This document shows, in pieces, positions 12,864 through 29,462 of a stretch of DNA of 64,000 nt. A program made the position numbers and the translations under genes. The stretch covers positions 1,210,001-1,274,000 of the forward strand of contig CALZFC010000055.1 in NCBI GenBank assembly GCA_945643635.1, written 5' to 3'. The notes beneath the pieces were generated by a model. It was not told the DNA's origin and did no database searches. It worked only from the letters and a program-made list of their open reading frames with translations. The stretch is from Allodiplogaster sudhausi (lineage: Eukaryota; Nematoda; Chromadorea; Rhabditida; Diplogasteridae). Every line of letters begins with the position of its first letter. Positions within the stretch are counted from its first letter, which is position 1.

Positions 12864-13875
12864 AGAGAGAGAATGTTCAAATGTCACAGTTGCTTCATCT
12901 CGCCTGAACATCTCTTCACAAGCAAGAAAATGTATGATAGTGTTGACACTCTATTAAGTGAGCAGTAAATGAAGAAAGTCTGTTGAGAACGGGCTGCCGA
13001 GGCATCCTTTCCGTTTCTAAAATGGCCTTGGGCCATTGCTCTTTGCAAGTCCGTGTCTTGTGAAACTCGAGGATCAGTCTGAAGTATCCCCAGTTCAAGA
13101 GATCGGTTGCTACCTCTCGGCTATTAAATTGGATGGCTACAGATCTAAACTACCGGAGATTGCTAACGCGACCTCATTCGTGCTGATTCCACCAATGTAT
13201 GGAATTGTGTTCAAAACTCAAAATCGAGAGGAACTATTACGATTTATCGCATACATCTTCACATTGAAAGGTGGGGCTACAGTCAAGACGATAATAGAGA
13301 TGAAAACGAGTCTTGCGTGAATTCCTCTGCATAAAACCTGACGAATACAGTGATAGCACAAATATGCACGTTCAGAAGAAGGAAGTTCCGCGAGAAGATG
13401 ATGAATCAAAACGATCTTTTGAAACGAAGTAAAGAATACAATTGTTGTCAGTGTTCTGCCTATAATCAACTAGTCGAATACATAGCTGGACAGAAATCAT
13501 TTAACGGGAAATATCTTGATAGCTCGTTGGCTTGATAAGAACTTATAATTACTGGTATCTTAGCTTAAGCGATCAAGTCAAATAGCAAGAGGAGTGGAGA
13601 TGACAAGAGTTCGAGAGAAGTGAGGAGACGACAGAGAAGAAAAGGGAAGGAATTCTCCTCAGTTGTCGAAGGAAGTCAAAAGAATATGAGAATCAGCATT
13701 GATCGGAGAGGAACTGAGGGGCAGCAGAGAAAAGCCGTCCCTCTCACAGTCCCAGAGCTGAACAACATCAAAATTAATCTGTTTCATTTGCAATTTTAAC
13801 GTGAACAATGACAATGACATTCCGTGAGAAAGTAACTGTCCTCGATAAAGAAGTTTCACTTAAAAAGAGTAAGCG

Positions 13876-16800
13876 TCACTGACTGCTCTTCGCCTCATCC
13901 GCAAAGAATCGAACGTCGAAGTCAGCATCTCCGGACAGCCGATTCAGCATTGTCTTGATGTCGCCACTCAGCACGCTGAAAGAAGCCTCCTCACTCAGAC
14001 AGAAACTGATTCATCAACAAGCATCTCTTCCTCACAACGAAGAAACCGAAAACTCACTTGGCAGGGACATTCTTTCCGATGCGGGCGAGGGCCTTCGCCA
14101 CGTTGAACCGAACATTCGGGACGTGATCTTCAGACAGCTGCAAGTATTCTTATTTTTTACTTGTTCTTAAACGATTAACCATTAACATATCAAGGTCCAA
14201 GAATCAAAGATGGCATCTCCAGTTTCTGTTTCCAGTTCACCTCTCGGATGATGGGAAGAACGTCGCGGACAACTTGCTCTTTCGGAAGAGCTTCAGAGAG
14301 TGTTTGCAAGCAGAAGATACAAGTCATCCGGTGGAGGTAGTTCGTGTCCTTAGCCAGGTCAAGAGTCTAAAAAAATGCATCCCAGTCAAAAGAATAGGAT
14401 GGATCTTGTGAAATAGAAGACGCACCTTTGGCATAAGACGGGCAGCAGCCCATTCTCCGTTGAACTTGGCTGTCAGCTCCTTCAAGATGTTCGTGGACGC
14501 TTCACGGATGGCAAACACTGCAAATCACAGCATCGACAAGTTGCAATCGATTAACTCCAGACATCAGAGCTTTGAAGAATGGAAAGAACGCACCGTGATC
14601 GGTGAGCCAGTTCAGGCAGAGATTCAGAAGTTTCTCGTCGAAGAACTCTTGGCCCTGCAAGGGAAGCAATGGAATTCGTTCCCAGTGTTAGAAAGAGTGA
14701 TCATGAACAGGAAGAAAGGAGTGGAACGGAAACCAGCTGCGCAGCGAGGAGAGGCATGAACTGGACGATGGCAAGACGGACTCGCCACTTCCCATCCTCC
14801 GCCAGTTCAACGATGGCTGGCAGCAAAGACTGCGTCAGTTGGTTGGCACCAATCACTTCATTCACCTCCAACACCAAACCATTCATCTCATCCATTCCGA
14901 TTCATTTGCATATTGAAGATCTTTGTATCACAGGGTTGGTGATGCAAAGAAAAGAAGGACATGGCTTGCCTTGTCGAGACTGGAGATGATGTTCAGCCGG
15001 ACTTCGGCTGTGGGGTCCTTGAGGAGAGTGACGTAGATGGGGAGGAGGTGTCTGACTGTCTGCTCCTTCCCCACCACTGGGGCCAGCCCCATGATTACTC
15101 CTGCCAGCTCTGTCTTCACATGCTGCAGCAATCACAATCACATTATACTTGTTTGCAGTTATTCTAGAATACTAATAAGAATGCAAACTTGAGTAGTAAA
15201 AAGAAAAAAACTTTTGTTTATTTTCAGAAATCTTACAAATTCACTAAAATCTTAAATGAAATTTGCCTGATTTGGATCAGCGACGAGTTCCTTGACGGCG
15301 GGAAGAATGTTGTTGACGATTGTGTTCTCGCGGGTGGCGGCGGGCAGGGCGGAGCAGAACTCTGAACAGTACAAGCGTATGAGGACACTCATTCAATTCA
15401 CAGAGCCGACAACAAATATTGTCGTAATTACAGTTCTATCAACATAAAAAAAACTGTTCATAACTACACTCTTCAGTTTTATCCGAGCTTGCAAATCATC
15501 AAAATAATGTAATTCTCATTTCTTTCTGTCTCCTTTGCCAGCACAGCCCAATTTCACTGTCTATTGTCGATGATACACAATGAAGCAGCTGGGAGTGGCT
15601 GAATGACACGGGAAAGAGAGCGTACGAGTGATCTTCGTTGAGGCGGCAGAGCGAACTTCTCCCTCGTTGTCCTTCAGCAGATTCATGAAGGCCTGCACCA
15701 GATCAGCTTGCGTCATCTCCGGACCCACGGCAGTCTTCAAAGAATTCATCTCTTTTGCTGATTAATCATTACTTGCATTGAAATTGCAAATGGACACAAC
15801 ACACACCACAAAGGACTTATGAGAGAATGCCTGACCTGGAGTTCAGTGAACTTCTCGGCAACCATGTAGCGAACTCGCCAGCTCTTGTCATCCATGAGAG
15901 AGATGAGCGTGGGGCGGATCAGTTCCTTTCTCTGCTCCTCAGAAAGAAGAGAAGCTATGGACACACATGCCTCCACTGCCAGAAGACGGACCGAGTCCTG
16001 GAGGGTGGGAAACTGTGAGAATGGTGAACCGACTACCGTTGTTATTTTGCAATACACAATTAGTTGTTTATATTTATTTTTCATGGCCAGGAGGTTTTGA
16101 ACTCCTAAAATTGTCTTAGGCGCAACAGATCCTGATTGCTGTGGATGTAAGTGCAAAAACTCTTTTCGCTCGTTATTCTCTTTCTTCTGTTTCCCATTCG
16201 ATTCCGACCTGCTCGTCATTGGCGAGATCGCAGAACATTTGGTGAAGTTCATTGACGAGGAAGTCTTTCTCGAAGACCTTTGCGAACTCGCCGAGCTTCG
16301 CGGCCGCAGCCCTTCTCACCATTGGAGTGTCGTCGCGGCAGAGGGAACGGAAGAGGCTGAAGAAAGGAAGAGTCCTCTGACTACCCTTCAATCCACGTAA
16401 CACTCATCGGCTTTCTAGAACTTGGATTCCAAGAGCAAAGACTGACGTGCGAAGTTCAGCCTTGAGAGCCGGGCTGACTCGGGGATATGCAACACTGAAG
16501 AGGCCAGAGGCTGACGTCCGAGAGGTGAACCAATCACCTGAGGAATCAGTAACAGCTAAGAAGAAAGGAACAGTGGCCTAACAGACGGCGAGGGTTGAGA
16601 CTGGGAATAAACGAGACAGAAGTGAAGAAACAATGATTTAAGACCAATGATAAATGTACATTCGCTCATCTCCGATCTACGGAATAAACTTCTAAGATCA
16701 CAAGAAAGTGAAGCAGTGACCAGTTGCGAGTCTCTTGAGCATGGGCACGAAGTGCTCTTCCAGTGCAGAGGCCGAGTGCTTGTCCGCGATCTTGCGAAGA

Positions 16801-17791
16801 GATTCAACTGCCTGGAGAGAAAAGCAGGTTATGGAATAGGAATCAGAACTTACAATTAAATTGAAACATGGACGGCATTGAAAACATAAAGCGGTATTTT
16901 AAAGATTGGTTATTTACTTGAAACTTTCTTCATTGATCGAACCTTATCTCTGACAACAGTCTCCTCCACAGTTGCAAGATTTTCCAGTGGAGGCAACAGG
17001 CAGTGAACAAAGTCAGGACCGCCAACCTAAACAAATTTAACTAATGGCAAGACTTCTTTCACCTACGAAATGCTTACTGAGACAAGAAAAAAATTCGTTA
17101 ATATAAAGTTAAAGCAAATGCAGTGTTTTATATATTAAAATAAGAACAGACCATTTTTTCTTTGTAAAGAAAAGTCGTTCACTGGCGAATTAGCTCACAT
17201 ACTAACTAAACTTTTAATTTACAAACATCACATCGTAAAATGGAAGAAAAATTAGCAAACCAAAGGCGTGAAATTGCCAAGCTGCTCAGCGAGAACCAGA
17301 AGTACCTCATCTTCATCGTAAATCGTGTCTACAATTACCGAGATTAGCTTTTCGTTTTCATTTACTTATGTCATTCATGTAAAACGCATGTGGTGAAAGA
17401 AATAAGGTAATATATGAAACAAAGCAGATAGCGTCGCAATGGATAGATACATATATGCACTAAAGCGAGACATAATCGGACATTCATCCAATTAAAGTTG
17501 CAATTGTAGTCGGAAAAGCGATTAAAGTTTAAAAAGTAACCAGTGAGAAATTGGATGAGTTCGTTGCGAGTTCGCTCAACTCCAAGAGCCAGTGCAATTG
17601 TAGACAGCTTACGAATCGAATTCAAACGAAGCTGCAAATGGGATAGTGTCTTTGTTTGAATGCGACGAAGGATGGACCTGGACATCCTCGTTGCGCAGTT
17701 CATCGATGAGAACAGCAATCGGGTACAGCGAGTCATCTCCCTCGTCTCCCATTGCAGCTGCGACCGGTGCTTGAGGAGCGGCCACTGCCAT
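13876..17791 (-). CDS. paa-1: PP2A 65-kDa regulatory subunit A (scaffold)
   Basis: This is the HEAT-repeat scaffold that joins the catalytic and B subunits of protein phosphatase 2A. Seventeen exons join in frame to 598 residues (human form 589): 17678-17791, 17541-17631, 17261-17328, 16943-17026, 16721-16811, 16447-16537, 16209-16356, 15836-15997, 15626-15734, 15267-15361, 14970-15122, 14734-14865, 14594-14654, 14426-14517, 14241-14366, 14058-14137, 13876-13975. Family-typical stretches include [57 protein letters not shown] and [18 protein letters not shown], spread over the whole array of 15 helical repeats. I chose the ATG at 17791 because TTGCAG, a splice-acceptor-like site, lies six bases upstream; an in-frame ATG at 17815 is the alternative. 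Two introns begin with GC (15266 and 14969). The nearest neighbour upstream, NDUFV1, is divergently transcribed. Confidence 0.96.
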
Positions 17792-18541
17792 TCTACTCTG
17801 CAACCATTCATTCATTCTTGCTAGTACGCGGCGGAATGCAATCTCAATTAAGGAGAAACATGGAATAGTGATTTAGCGCGAATAACAAGACGCATCACAA
17901 CACTTGCAAGGTAATCATGAAGAGCAGATTAGAAAGCTGAGAGAAGAAGGATAAGCAGAAGGAAGAGAATCTGCTGCGTGCCATAGTGGGAAGTGCTCCG
18001 CTCGCTTCTTGCTGTAGCCAGGCAGCACAGCGCCAATCAATGCGGAGACTTGCATTCACGGCTTCGCATTCATCGACGCCAGTTAAGGCGAGGATCACAA
18101 AAAGGAGAAACTAATCACAATACTTGCATCATTCGAAGGACTCCTAGTTGAAACAATATTTCACGACGAAGGAATACTGCAGATGGTTTTTAAAAACAGC
18201 ATGATAAAGATAGTTTCCCATCTCATTTGGCCAAGAATGCCGCATGCTTGAAATGGAATATCACGCAAAGAGCAACACAACCACGAAAATCCAATCAAAG
18301 GAGCACATTGCAGAAAAAAAAACCGGCGCGAAATTGTCAAAAATTCTTACGAAACGCCCAAAATATGAATGCTTTTGTCTCCTAACCGGATTAACATCAA
18401 TGCATACGTCTAACTACTGTAATTTGTGATTCCTCTGACGGTTTGTTGATAAGTTACTTTTACTGAAGTCTTATCTGGTTATATACTGAACTTTCCTTAA
18501 TCAGTTATAAATTGAGGTGAATTGATCTTGACCGGTCAGCC
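17792..18541. other. Divergent intergenic region paa-1 / NDUFV1
   Basis: About 750 bases separate the two start codons, which face away from each other, so both promoters must lie here or be shared. I see no clear TATA box or other recognisable element. No coding sequence is evident. Confidence 0.6.
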
Positions 18542-21101
18542 ATGGCGACTGGGCTCAGTCAGCTGGCCGCCAAGATCATTCCGAAAGGTTCTTCTTTCTC
18601 TTTCTTCCATTTTGTTTTATTCATTTTCATATTTCGGCATAATTTCAAGCGCAAGCCCCTACGCTTGTCCGCTCTCTCGCTACTGCGGCTGCTCCGGCAC
18701 CCGAAAAGAAGCCGGAAAAGACATCTTTCGGCAATTTGAAGGTTAAAAACCATTTTTTTTTCTTAGATTTTTTTAAATTTCAAGCCAGTTGCTAACTAAC
18801 CATTATTCATTGACTTGGCAGGATTCTGACCGCATTTTCGCGAACCTGTACGGCCGTCATGACTATAGACTGAAGGGTGCAATGGCCAGGGGCGATTGGT
18901 ACAAGACCAAGGAGATCATCCTCAAGGGGCAGGACTGGATTCTCAAGGTTTGTTTTACTTCTTTTCATATGGATGGCTAAATATTTTATAGGTTTACTAA
19001 TCTTGAAGGAAATGAGTACATCTGGTCTCCGCGGACGTGGTGGCGCCGGTTTCCCTTCGGGAATGAAGTGGGGATTTATGAAAAAGCCCTTCGATGGACG
19101 GTTCGTATTCTCTATTTCTCTCGTTTAAACATGACTATGCTTAAATTCTGGAATTCTTCTTCTTGCAATTGTTGGCTATATTTTCATATCTTCAACGCTG
19201 TATATTATTTATATTTGTTTCCAGTCCGAAATATGTTGTTGTGAATGCTGATGAGGGCGAGCCTGGAACATGCAAGGTATGGTTAATTTAATTTCGGCTT
19301 TACCTTGTTTGCAAAAGAATAGAGAGGAACGAAGTGTGTTTGAAGGATCGCGAGATCATGCGCCACGACCCGCATAAACTTATCGAGGGTTGTCTGATCG
19401 CTGGAGTGGCCATGGGAGCCCGTGCTGCTTACATCTACATTAGAGGAGAGTTCTACAACGAGGCTGTCATCCTCCAGGAGGCTATCCACGAGGCTTACAA
19501 GGTTTATCCACATTTCGGTTGCTTCATACTTTACTTTTAATGTGTTGACTTTTTCTAAAAGCAGTAACATCTGTCAATGCAAATTTTCAAATTAGGAGTG
19601 CAACAGTATATATCTGCAGAGGATATTTTTGAATCTGTGTGGATGATTCGGAGACAATTACAGGCGGGTTTCCTGGGGAAGGACTGCCTGGGAACTGGCT
19701 ACAACTTCGATGTCTTCGTTCACCGTGGGGCAGGCGCCTACATCTGCGGAGAGGAAACTGCATTGATCGAGTCCCTTGAGGGCAAGCAGGTCAGGCTTGG
19801 GTTTCCAGTCAAGAGATCTGTAGAGCTGTGCTATAATGCGATGAACGACTCGTCGTTTAGGGCAAACCACGACTGAAGCCGCCTTTCCCCGCCGACATCG
19901 GAGTTTTTGGCTGCCCCACTACTGTATGGTTTGATTTTTATCTGTGAAAGGAAGTTCGGTTCCTTTTCATGTGAGGAAGCAAGTTTTATGTGTGAATAAT
20001 TAGCTGATTAAGTGGTCTGATATAAGGTGACAAACGTGGAGACTGTAGCAGTCGCTCCTTCCATCTGCCGCCGTGGAGGAGAGTGGTTCGCTTCCTTCGG
20101 ACGCGAAAGGAATCGAGGAACAAAGGTAATAACTTGATTGTGTACTTCTTCTCTCATGGAATGGTTTGAGCTGTTCTGCATCTCTGGCCACGTGAACCAG
20201 CCCTGCACCGTGGAGGAGGAGATGTCCGTTCCCCTCAAAGAACTCATCGAAAGACACTGCGGAGGAGTCATCGGAGGATGGGACAACCTCCTGGTCTGCG
20301 TTGTCATCTCTCTTATCTTTCCTCATGATTACGTGTTAAGGCAATCATCCCGGGAGGTTCCTCGGTCCCTCTCCTCCCCAAGCACATTTGTGACAATGTC
20401 CTCATGGACTTCGATGCTCTGGTAGCCGTGCAGTCCGGGCTGGGCACCGCTGCGGTCATCGTCATGAACAAGCAGGTCTTTCCTTTCCACCGCTCATTAG
20501 AATAATGCCTTCTTTTCTTGAGGTGGACGTAGTGAAATGCATCGCCCGTCTTTCTCTCTTCTACAAGCACGAGAGTTGCGGACAGGTACTTGTAAGTTGA
20601 ATGAGGCGAGAGAAATGAAGCTGCCCCTTTGAAGTGCACCCCCTGCCGAGAGGGATGCGACTGGCTGAACAAGATGATGTGGCGATTCGTGGATGGAAAG
20701 GCGCAGAAGAAGGAGATCGACATGATCTGGGAGCTGAGCAAGCAGATTGAGGGTCACACTATCTGCGCCCTCGGAGACGCCGCCGCATGGCCTGTTCAGG
20801 TACTCTTTCATTACTGGTTATGACAAGAGAACTTCTCTAGATGAGGGAGTCAAGGGAGAGAGTCAAAGCATTAATTGTAACCGAGGGGGCAATGTAACAA
20901 CAGACATGAATGGGGTCGGTAGTTTTCTTATAATAAGCACGCCTATCATTCATTCCCTACCCCACGTTCTACGTCGTGTGAATAGCGTTGTTCTCACAGG
21001 GTCTGATCCGCCACTTCCGCCCTGAGTTGGAGCGGCGAATGGCCGACTTCCACCAGCAAGTCCTGCTTGAGAAGAGCAACAACCAACAGATTTCCGCTTA
21101 G
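18542..21101 (+). CDS. nuo-1: NADH dehydrogenase flavoprotein 1 (complex I 51-kDa subunit)
   Basis: This subunit carries FMN and the N3 iron-sulfur cluster, and oxidises NADH at the matrix tip of mitochondrial complex I. Fourteen exons give 479 residues: 18542-18587, 18650-18741, 18822-18947, 19009-19100, 19225-19276, 19346-19501, 19664-19789, 19861-19923, 20027-20125, 20171-20293, 20341-20475, 20523-20585, 20635-20799, 21000-21101. The N-terminus is Ala/Arg/Lys-rich with no acid residues for about 35 positions, as expected of a mitochondrial targeting peptide. The glycine-rich nucleotide loop [10 protein letters not shown] starts at residue 97, and [16 protein letters not shown] follows. The 4Fe-4S ligands are Cys389, Cys392 and Cys395 (SCGQCTPC) and Cys435 (TICALGD), with the same spacing as the human protein. 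A poly(A) signal AATAAA is at 21224. All introns have GT-AG ends. The collagen gene begins 370 bases downstream on the same strand. Confidence 0.97.
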
Positions 21102-21223
21102 AAGAGAAACTCCCATGCTGGATGGAGTTTTCCTCCATTCTCTAGGGCCTTTCGAGTCCCGTCTTACTAGTAGAATATTGTTTCATATTTGTATCCGTTG
21201 TTCAGTACCACGGGAAATGTGTG

Positions 21224-21229
21224 AATAAA
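21224..21229 (+). terminator. Poly(A) signal of NDUFV1
   Basis: AATAAA lies 123 bases after the stop codon and before the next gene on the same strand. Confidence 0.6.
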
Positions 21230-21473
21230 TGATATAGTGATTCGTTTTATATTCTTTTGCTATGAAAACAGGAAAGTGGAGTCGTTATAAATGAAAAGTG
21301 AAAGATCTTGGCGTGTTCTGGACCGGATCTCCTCAACTGGGCCGGCTTGGCTTTCACTTCTGCTCATTTTCGTGCCTTGGTCTTCTCTCCACTCCCGATT
21401 TAACCAGGTCGTTGGGCGGAGTTTGCTCCCGTCCCTTCTTGTCTCCTGCTGAGATCCACTCGAGACAGTTGGA

Positions 21474-22713
<1,240 letters not shown>

Positions 22714-22891
22714 ACGAGTTCTCAGCCCTTCCCGACTCTTCAATCTAGTGCATTGCGACCTCAATTCCATTCTTGATAGAAAGTGCTGTCAACTGATTTT
22801 ATATCGCTATTAGGAATTTTTAAATAAACAACAACTAAGTTATGAGACGAGAACAGTGAAACAACTAGCATAACTAAGAAGTTTTAACAAT

Positions 22892-23716
22892 CTATACACG
22901 TTTTCTACCCGTTCTTCTCAGATAATAAACATAACCTATGTTAGCGACGACCACGGAAAGAAATAAGGCGCCAATCATGTAAAGAGAGCGATTTCGAGTG
23001 CGTTCTCGCTCATACTCTTCCTCTGGGTTCACAAAATGTCGAGTACTTGCTGGCGTTCTTCGAATCTCAACAAAAACATCCTATAATTCTTCTGATTTCT
23101 CGAATGCTATATAAACACTTTATAGGATGCAAATCATCAAGTGCCACAAATTGGCTCATGACAAACCATATAAAATGGAGGGGATAAAACCTGCGGATCG
23201 TGATGTACGCGATTTCCTTGAAACTTTAACGAGGGTGCTTCGGCAAGGAAACCGCCTTCATAAGATGCGAGCCTCCGTTCTTCGTCATACGCTCTGAAAA
23301 GCTAACATAATGTTGCAGTAGTAATGCGACAGTAAGAGGAAGAAACCTTCGTCGATCCGGCTTCCTGAGCATGTCGTATGCCTCTTTTACTTCCATCAGC
23401 CGTTCGGTTGGCGATTGGCGACTCCAATTAGTGCGAAAGCCTACAAGAAAGTCGAATACTTTCCATAAAGCTGGAATCTGGGAGAAGAGTAAGATGATGA
23501 TGATGGCTCAGTATTGAATTAACCAGCGGCAGCAGCATCGGCCGTGTCGGGATGAAGCTGCGAAGTGAGGCGGACGAAGGCTGCCTTGACCTCCTCCTGA
23601 GAGCAGGAGGGTTCCAGCTCGAGAATCCGGTAGAAGTCCTTCCTTCGGCTTAGATAGGAAGCGAAACGGCGACTGCTGATAATCAGAAGGACAGCCATTC
23701 TGTGCTCACTCAGCAT
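22892..23716 (-). CDS. Small membrane-anchored J-domain protein (DNAJC4-like)
   Basis: A co-chaperone that should stimulate an Hsp70 through its J domain. Four exons (23524-23716, 23347-23440, 23191-23293, 22892-23080) give 192 residues. The J domain starts at about residue 25: DFYRILELEPSCSQEEVKAA, then the diagnostic HPD tripeptide in QLHPDTADA, then EVKEAYDMLRKPDRRRAYDE. Near the C-terminus MIGALFLSVVVANIGYVYYL is a single membrane span followed by a basic tail (RRTGRKRV). The N-terminus is hydrophobic then Arg/Ser-rich, so a mitochondrial location is possible. A J domain near the N-terminus plus one C-terminal span is the layout of DNAJC4; the assignment within the J-protein family is tentative. 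A second in-frame ATG at 23698, directly after CACAG, may be the real start. Confidence 0.85.
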
Positions 23717-24237
23717 TGCCCGCAACCGCACAAGAAAAGTTGTCTCAATGCAAAATAACAGATCTCAGGGAAAACAACCAGTGCAACCCAAGCCTTAAAT
23801 CTAAAAATAACCTTTCAAAAATGAATAAAATTGTAGTTTGTGCATGAAATTCTTGTTATACACTGTTTAAAATCAAACATCTCACAACAGCTCAATTTCT
23901 CTTGTTTATTGCTTTTGAACTTCGTACCACATGAAAATTTACAAGCAAAGTTAAAACATAAAGATCTTCCTCCTTAACGCCAAAATTAACGGTCAAATTA
24001 TAGCACGTCTATTCGGACCATTGTCGTCGGTGAAACATTATTCATGGACGACTAGTGTATATTTAAAATATGTTGAATACTGTATCACTGCGCTCAAAAT
24101 GCTGTTTTCATTATTAAAAAAACTGGTTCATTCGTGTTTTATCTAAGCGGTATCTTTTTCAGTTAAATCCGGTTTTATCAACTTGTTCGGGGAGCGAGAG
24201 TTGCGAACATACCTTCCATGCTAAAGTGTTTTCAGGC

Positions 24238-24709
24238 ATGGCTGCGCAAGTGACTGAGCGTTTCCACGTTCTCGCCCAGCTTGAGCATCTGCAGTCGAAG
24301 TACACGGGCACTGGCCACGCCGACACGAACAGATGGGACTGGATCACCAATCAGCACAGAGACACCCACGCATCTAACATGAGTCAGTCTTCTGCCCGCT
24401 CTATTTGGATTGAAAGCGGAGCAGGGCTGTCATTCTGACGCAATCCAAGCCTTGATCCTCGTCAATGATATATCGTATAGTGTGGCATGTTCCTTATTCT
24501 TCGATGTTTACAGCTGTGTTATAAAGATGTAGCACTCATTGTGGAAGATTGTTAAAAATGAACATGAACGACTTTTAGGCCATCCAGGCATGCTTTCCTT
24601 CATCTCCGTGGTGGAGAATGAGTCGAGGGCCCGCACCCGCTTCAACCTCCTCAACCGTATGATCCAACCGTGCGGGCCACCGCTCGAGAAGTCGCCGCTT
24701 GATGAATAG
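24238..24709 (+). CDS. SF3B5: Splicing factor 3B subunit 5 (SF3b10)
   Basis: The smallest core subunit of the SF3b complex, part of U2 snRNP, which helps recognise the branch point. Two exons (24238-24382 and 24579-24709) give 91 residues, close to the human 86. Conserved stretches are LEHLQSKYTGTGHAD, NQHRDTHAS, ENESRARTRFNLLNRMIQ and PCGPP near the C-terminus, which cover nearly the whole protein. The sequence TTTTCAG at 24229-24235 ends two bases before the ATG, so the messenger probably receives a spliced leader there. AATAAA at 24837 is the likely poly(A) signal. Lysyl-tRNA synthetase follows on the same strand, 337 bases after the stop. Confidence 0.96.
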
Positions 24710-24836
24710 ATTATATTATTTCTCTATACCAATTACACTGTCGAGTTTATAATGTGTACACTAATGAGTTGGTTGTGTTTTTTTCTATGTCGACGTCATT
24801 CCGGATCTATTGTTCATAATTAAATTACCACGTGTG

Positions 24837-24842
24837 AATAAA
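24837..24842 (+). terminator. Poly(A) signal of SF3B5
   Basis: AATAAA 128 bases after the SF3B5 stop and 205 bases before the ATG of the next gene. Confidence 0.6.
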
Positions 24843-25046
24843 TGACGCGACATTCTATGTTGTCTCCTTTTTTCATCGTCTGCTCGCTATCAGAGAGATC
24901 TTATCAGCTGACCTTGATTGACAACCTTCTCATAGCTCTCACGCTTCTTTCAAGTTCAACTTTCGGAATGATTTTGCAGTCTTTGACAACCGGGTGACGC
25001 TCTTCTTTCTCGTTTGGGAATCTGAATCGAAGTCGGCCTACGCGAG

Positions 25047-28386
<3,340 letters not shown>

Positions 28387-28421
28387 TAACGATTTGAACA
28401 ATTTCATTACAAACGAGGAGA

Positions 28422-28496
28422 GGGTGAGCAGCACCTCTATGCTCGGGGGAGGCTTCCCCAAAGATCACCTCTATGCTCGGGGAGGGGGGGGGGGAT
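28422..28496. repeat. Short direct repeat with G-runs
   Basis: The motif CACCTCTATGCTCGGGG occurs twice about 35 bases apart (near 28432 and 28466); the second copy runs into a G-rich stretch. It lies between the lysyl-tRNA synthetase stop and the shared poly(A) signal, so it is probably untranslated. The G-runs are also error-prone in sequencing. Confidence 0.6.
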
Positions 28497-28550
28497 TCTC
28501 CTCGTCCCAGCTCCTTCCCTCTCCTGCGCGTCCTTTTTAGTGATCACAAG

Positions 28551-28567
28551 GAATAAATATTTTATTC
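28551..28567. terminator. Palindromic poly(A) signal shared by two converging genes
   Basis: GAATAAATATTTTATTC has arms GAATAAA and TTTATTC around TAT, so it reads AATAAA on both strands (28552-28557 plus, 28561-28566 minus). It lies 391 bases after the inferred lysyl-tRNA synthetase stop and 59 bases after the RPN2 stop at 28625. One 17-base element could therefore direct 3' processing of both transcripts. Confidence 0.6.
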
Positions 28568-28624
28568 TTTACAAGGGGTACAGAGATGAAGCTTGGGAAT
28601 GCAAGGGAAGAAAAGTAAGAGGTC

Positions 28625-29414
28625 TCAGTAGTCGTTGTAGTTGATCTCGAAGGTGGCGGGGGGAGTGGGTTCAGGGGTGGAGGAAGAGGCTGCCTGGTGA
28701 CCTCCCGCAGTCACCTCAAATGCACTCCATCATCATTTAATTTTCCGCGCAAAACAAAATGGAAATGAGAAGAAAAGTAACCTGAGCAACGAGTTCCTCC
28801 TTCTCGTCCGGCTTGCGGTCCTTGGCCATGAGAATGCCGCCAAAGCCGAGCGACTTCATCGTCTTGTACCTGCAAATGGGAGAGTTCGGAACAAGCCAAT
28901 CCTACCATCCTCATTGCAGAGAGCAGAGTAATCACCTTGCGTTGTCTGCCACCGAGAGAGACTTGAGAAGAACACGAAGGACGCGGGCGGGGTTCTCGAG
29001 GGTGAACGGAGAATCCGCCGCAGCTCCCGCCGTGGCTGCTTCCTTTGGCCTGAGAAGATTACGGTTTCTCCGTCTAATATTCGACAGTACGAAGAGAAAC
29101 GATACAATGTAATAAAGTGATTGAAAGGAAAGTACAGGGACTGAACCGACTTCTCTTCCGCTTTCGCCTCCTTCTTTTCAGCAGCATCAGAGGGATGGTC
29201 AACCTGAAGGAAGCAGCATAAATTGATCCTGTTTCAGTTTCTCGTTTTCTTCAAATTGAGTACGAGCAATTAATATGCTCGAGGATAATAAACCAGATAA
29301 AAAATAGACAGTAAAAAAAAAGCGAGAGAGTGAGAGCAGAGAAATAGAGGAGTGACTGAGAGAAAGAGATAGAGAGAGAGAGAGCGAGGAATAGAGAGCA
29401 GACAGAGAGAAAGA

Positions 29415-29462
<48 letters not shown>

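Larger units (their letters stand above)
1..13875. other. Gene-poor, GA/CT-repeat-rich region
   Basis: No coding gene could be supported here. The open frames are almost all Ser-Leu or Arg-Glu strings, which is what (CT)n and (GA)n translate into. Plus-strand pyrimidine runs (for example 80-108, 4048-4160, 6150-6215, 10243-10280) alternate with purine runs (2761-2822, 5060-5092, 5372-5405, 8540-8575, 8740-8772, 9910-9938, 10405-10441, 10858-10891, 12450-12493, 12834-12862). The unique stretches between them show no conserved protein motif on either strand. The part next to 13876 should include the 3' untranslated region of paa-1. An unrecognised lineage-specific gene with small exons cannot be excluded. 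Confidence 0.75.

Noticed and set aside
13036..13320. 95-codon plus-strand open frame
   Set aside because: It has no recognisable motif, sits in the probable 3' region of paa-1 and could be chance; a database search would be decisive.
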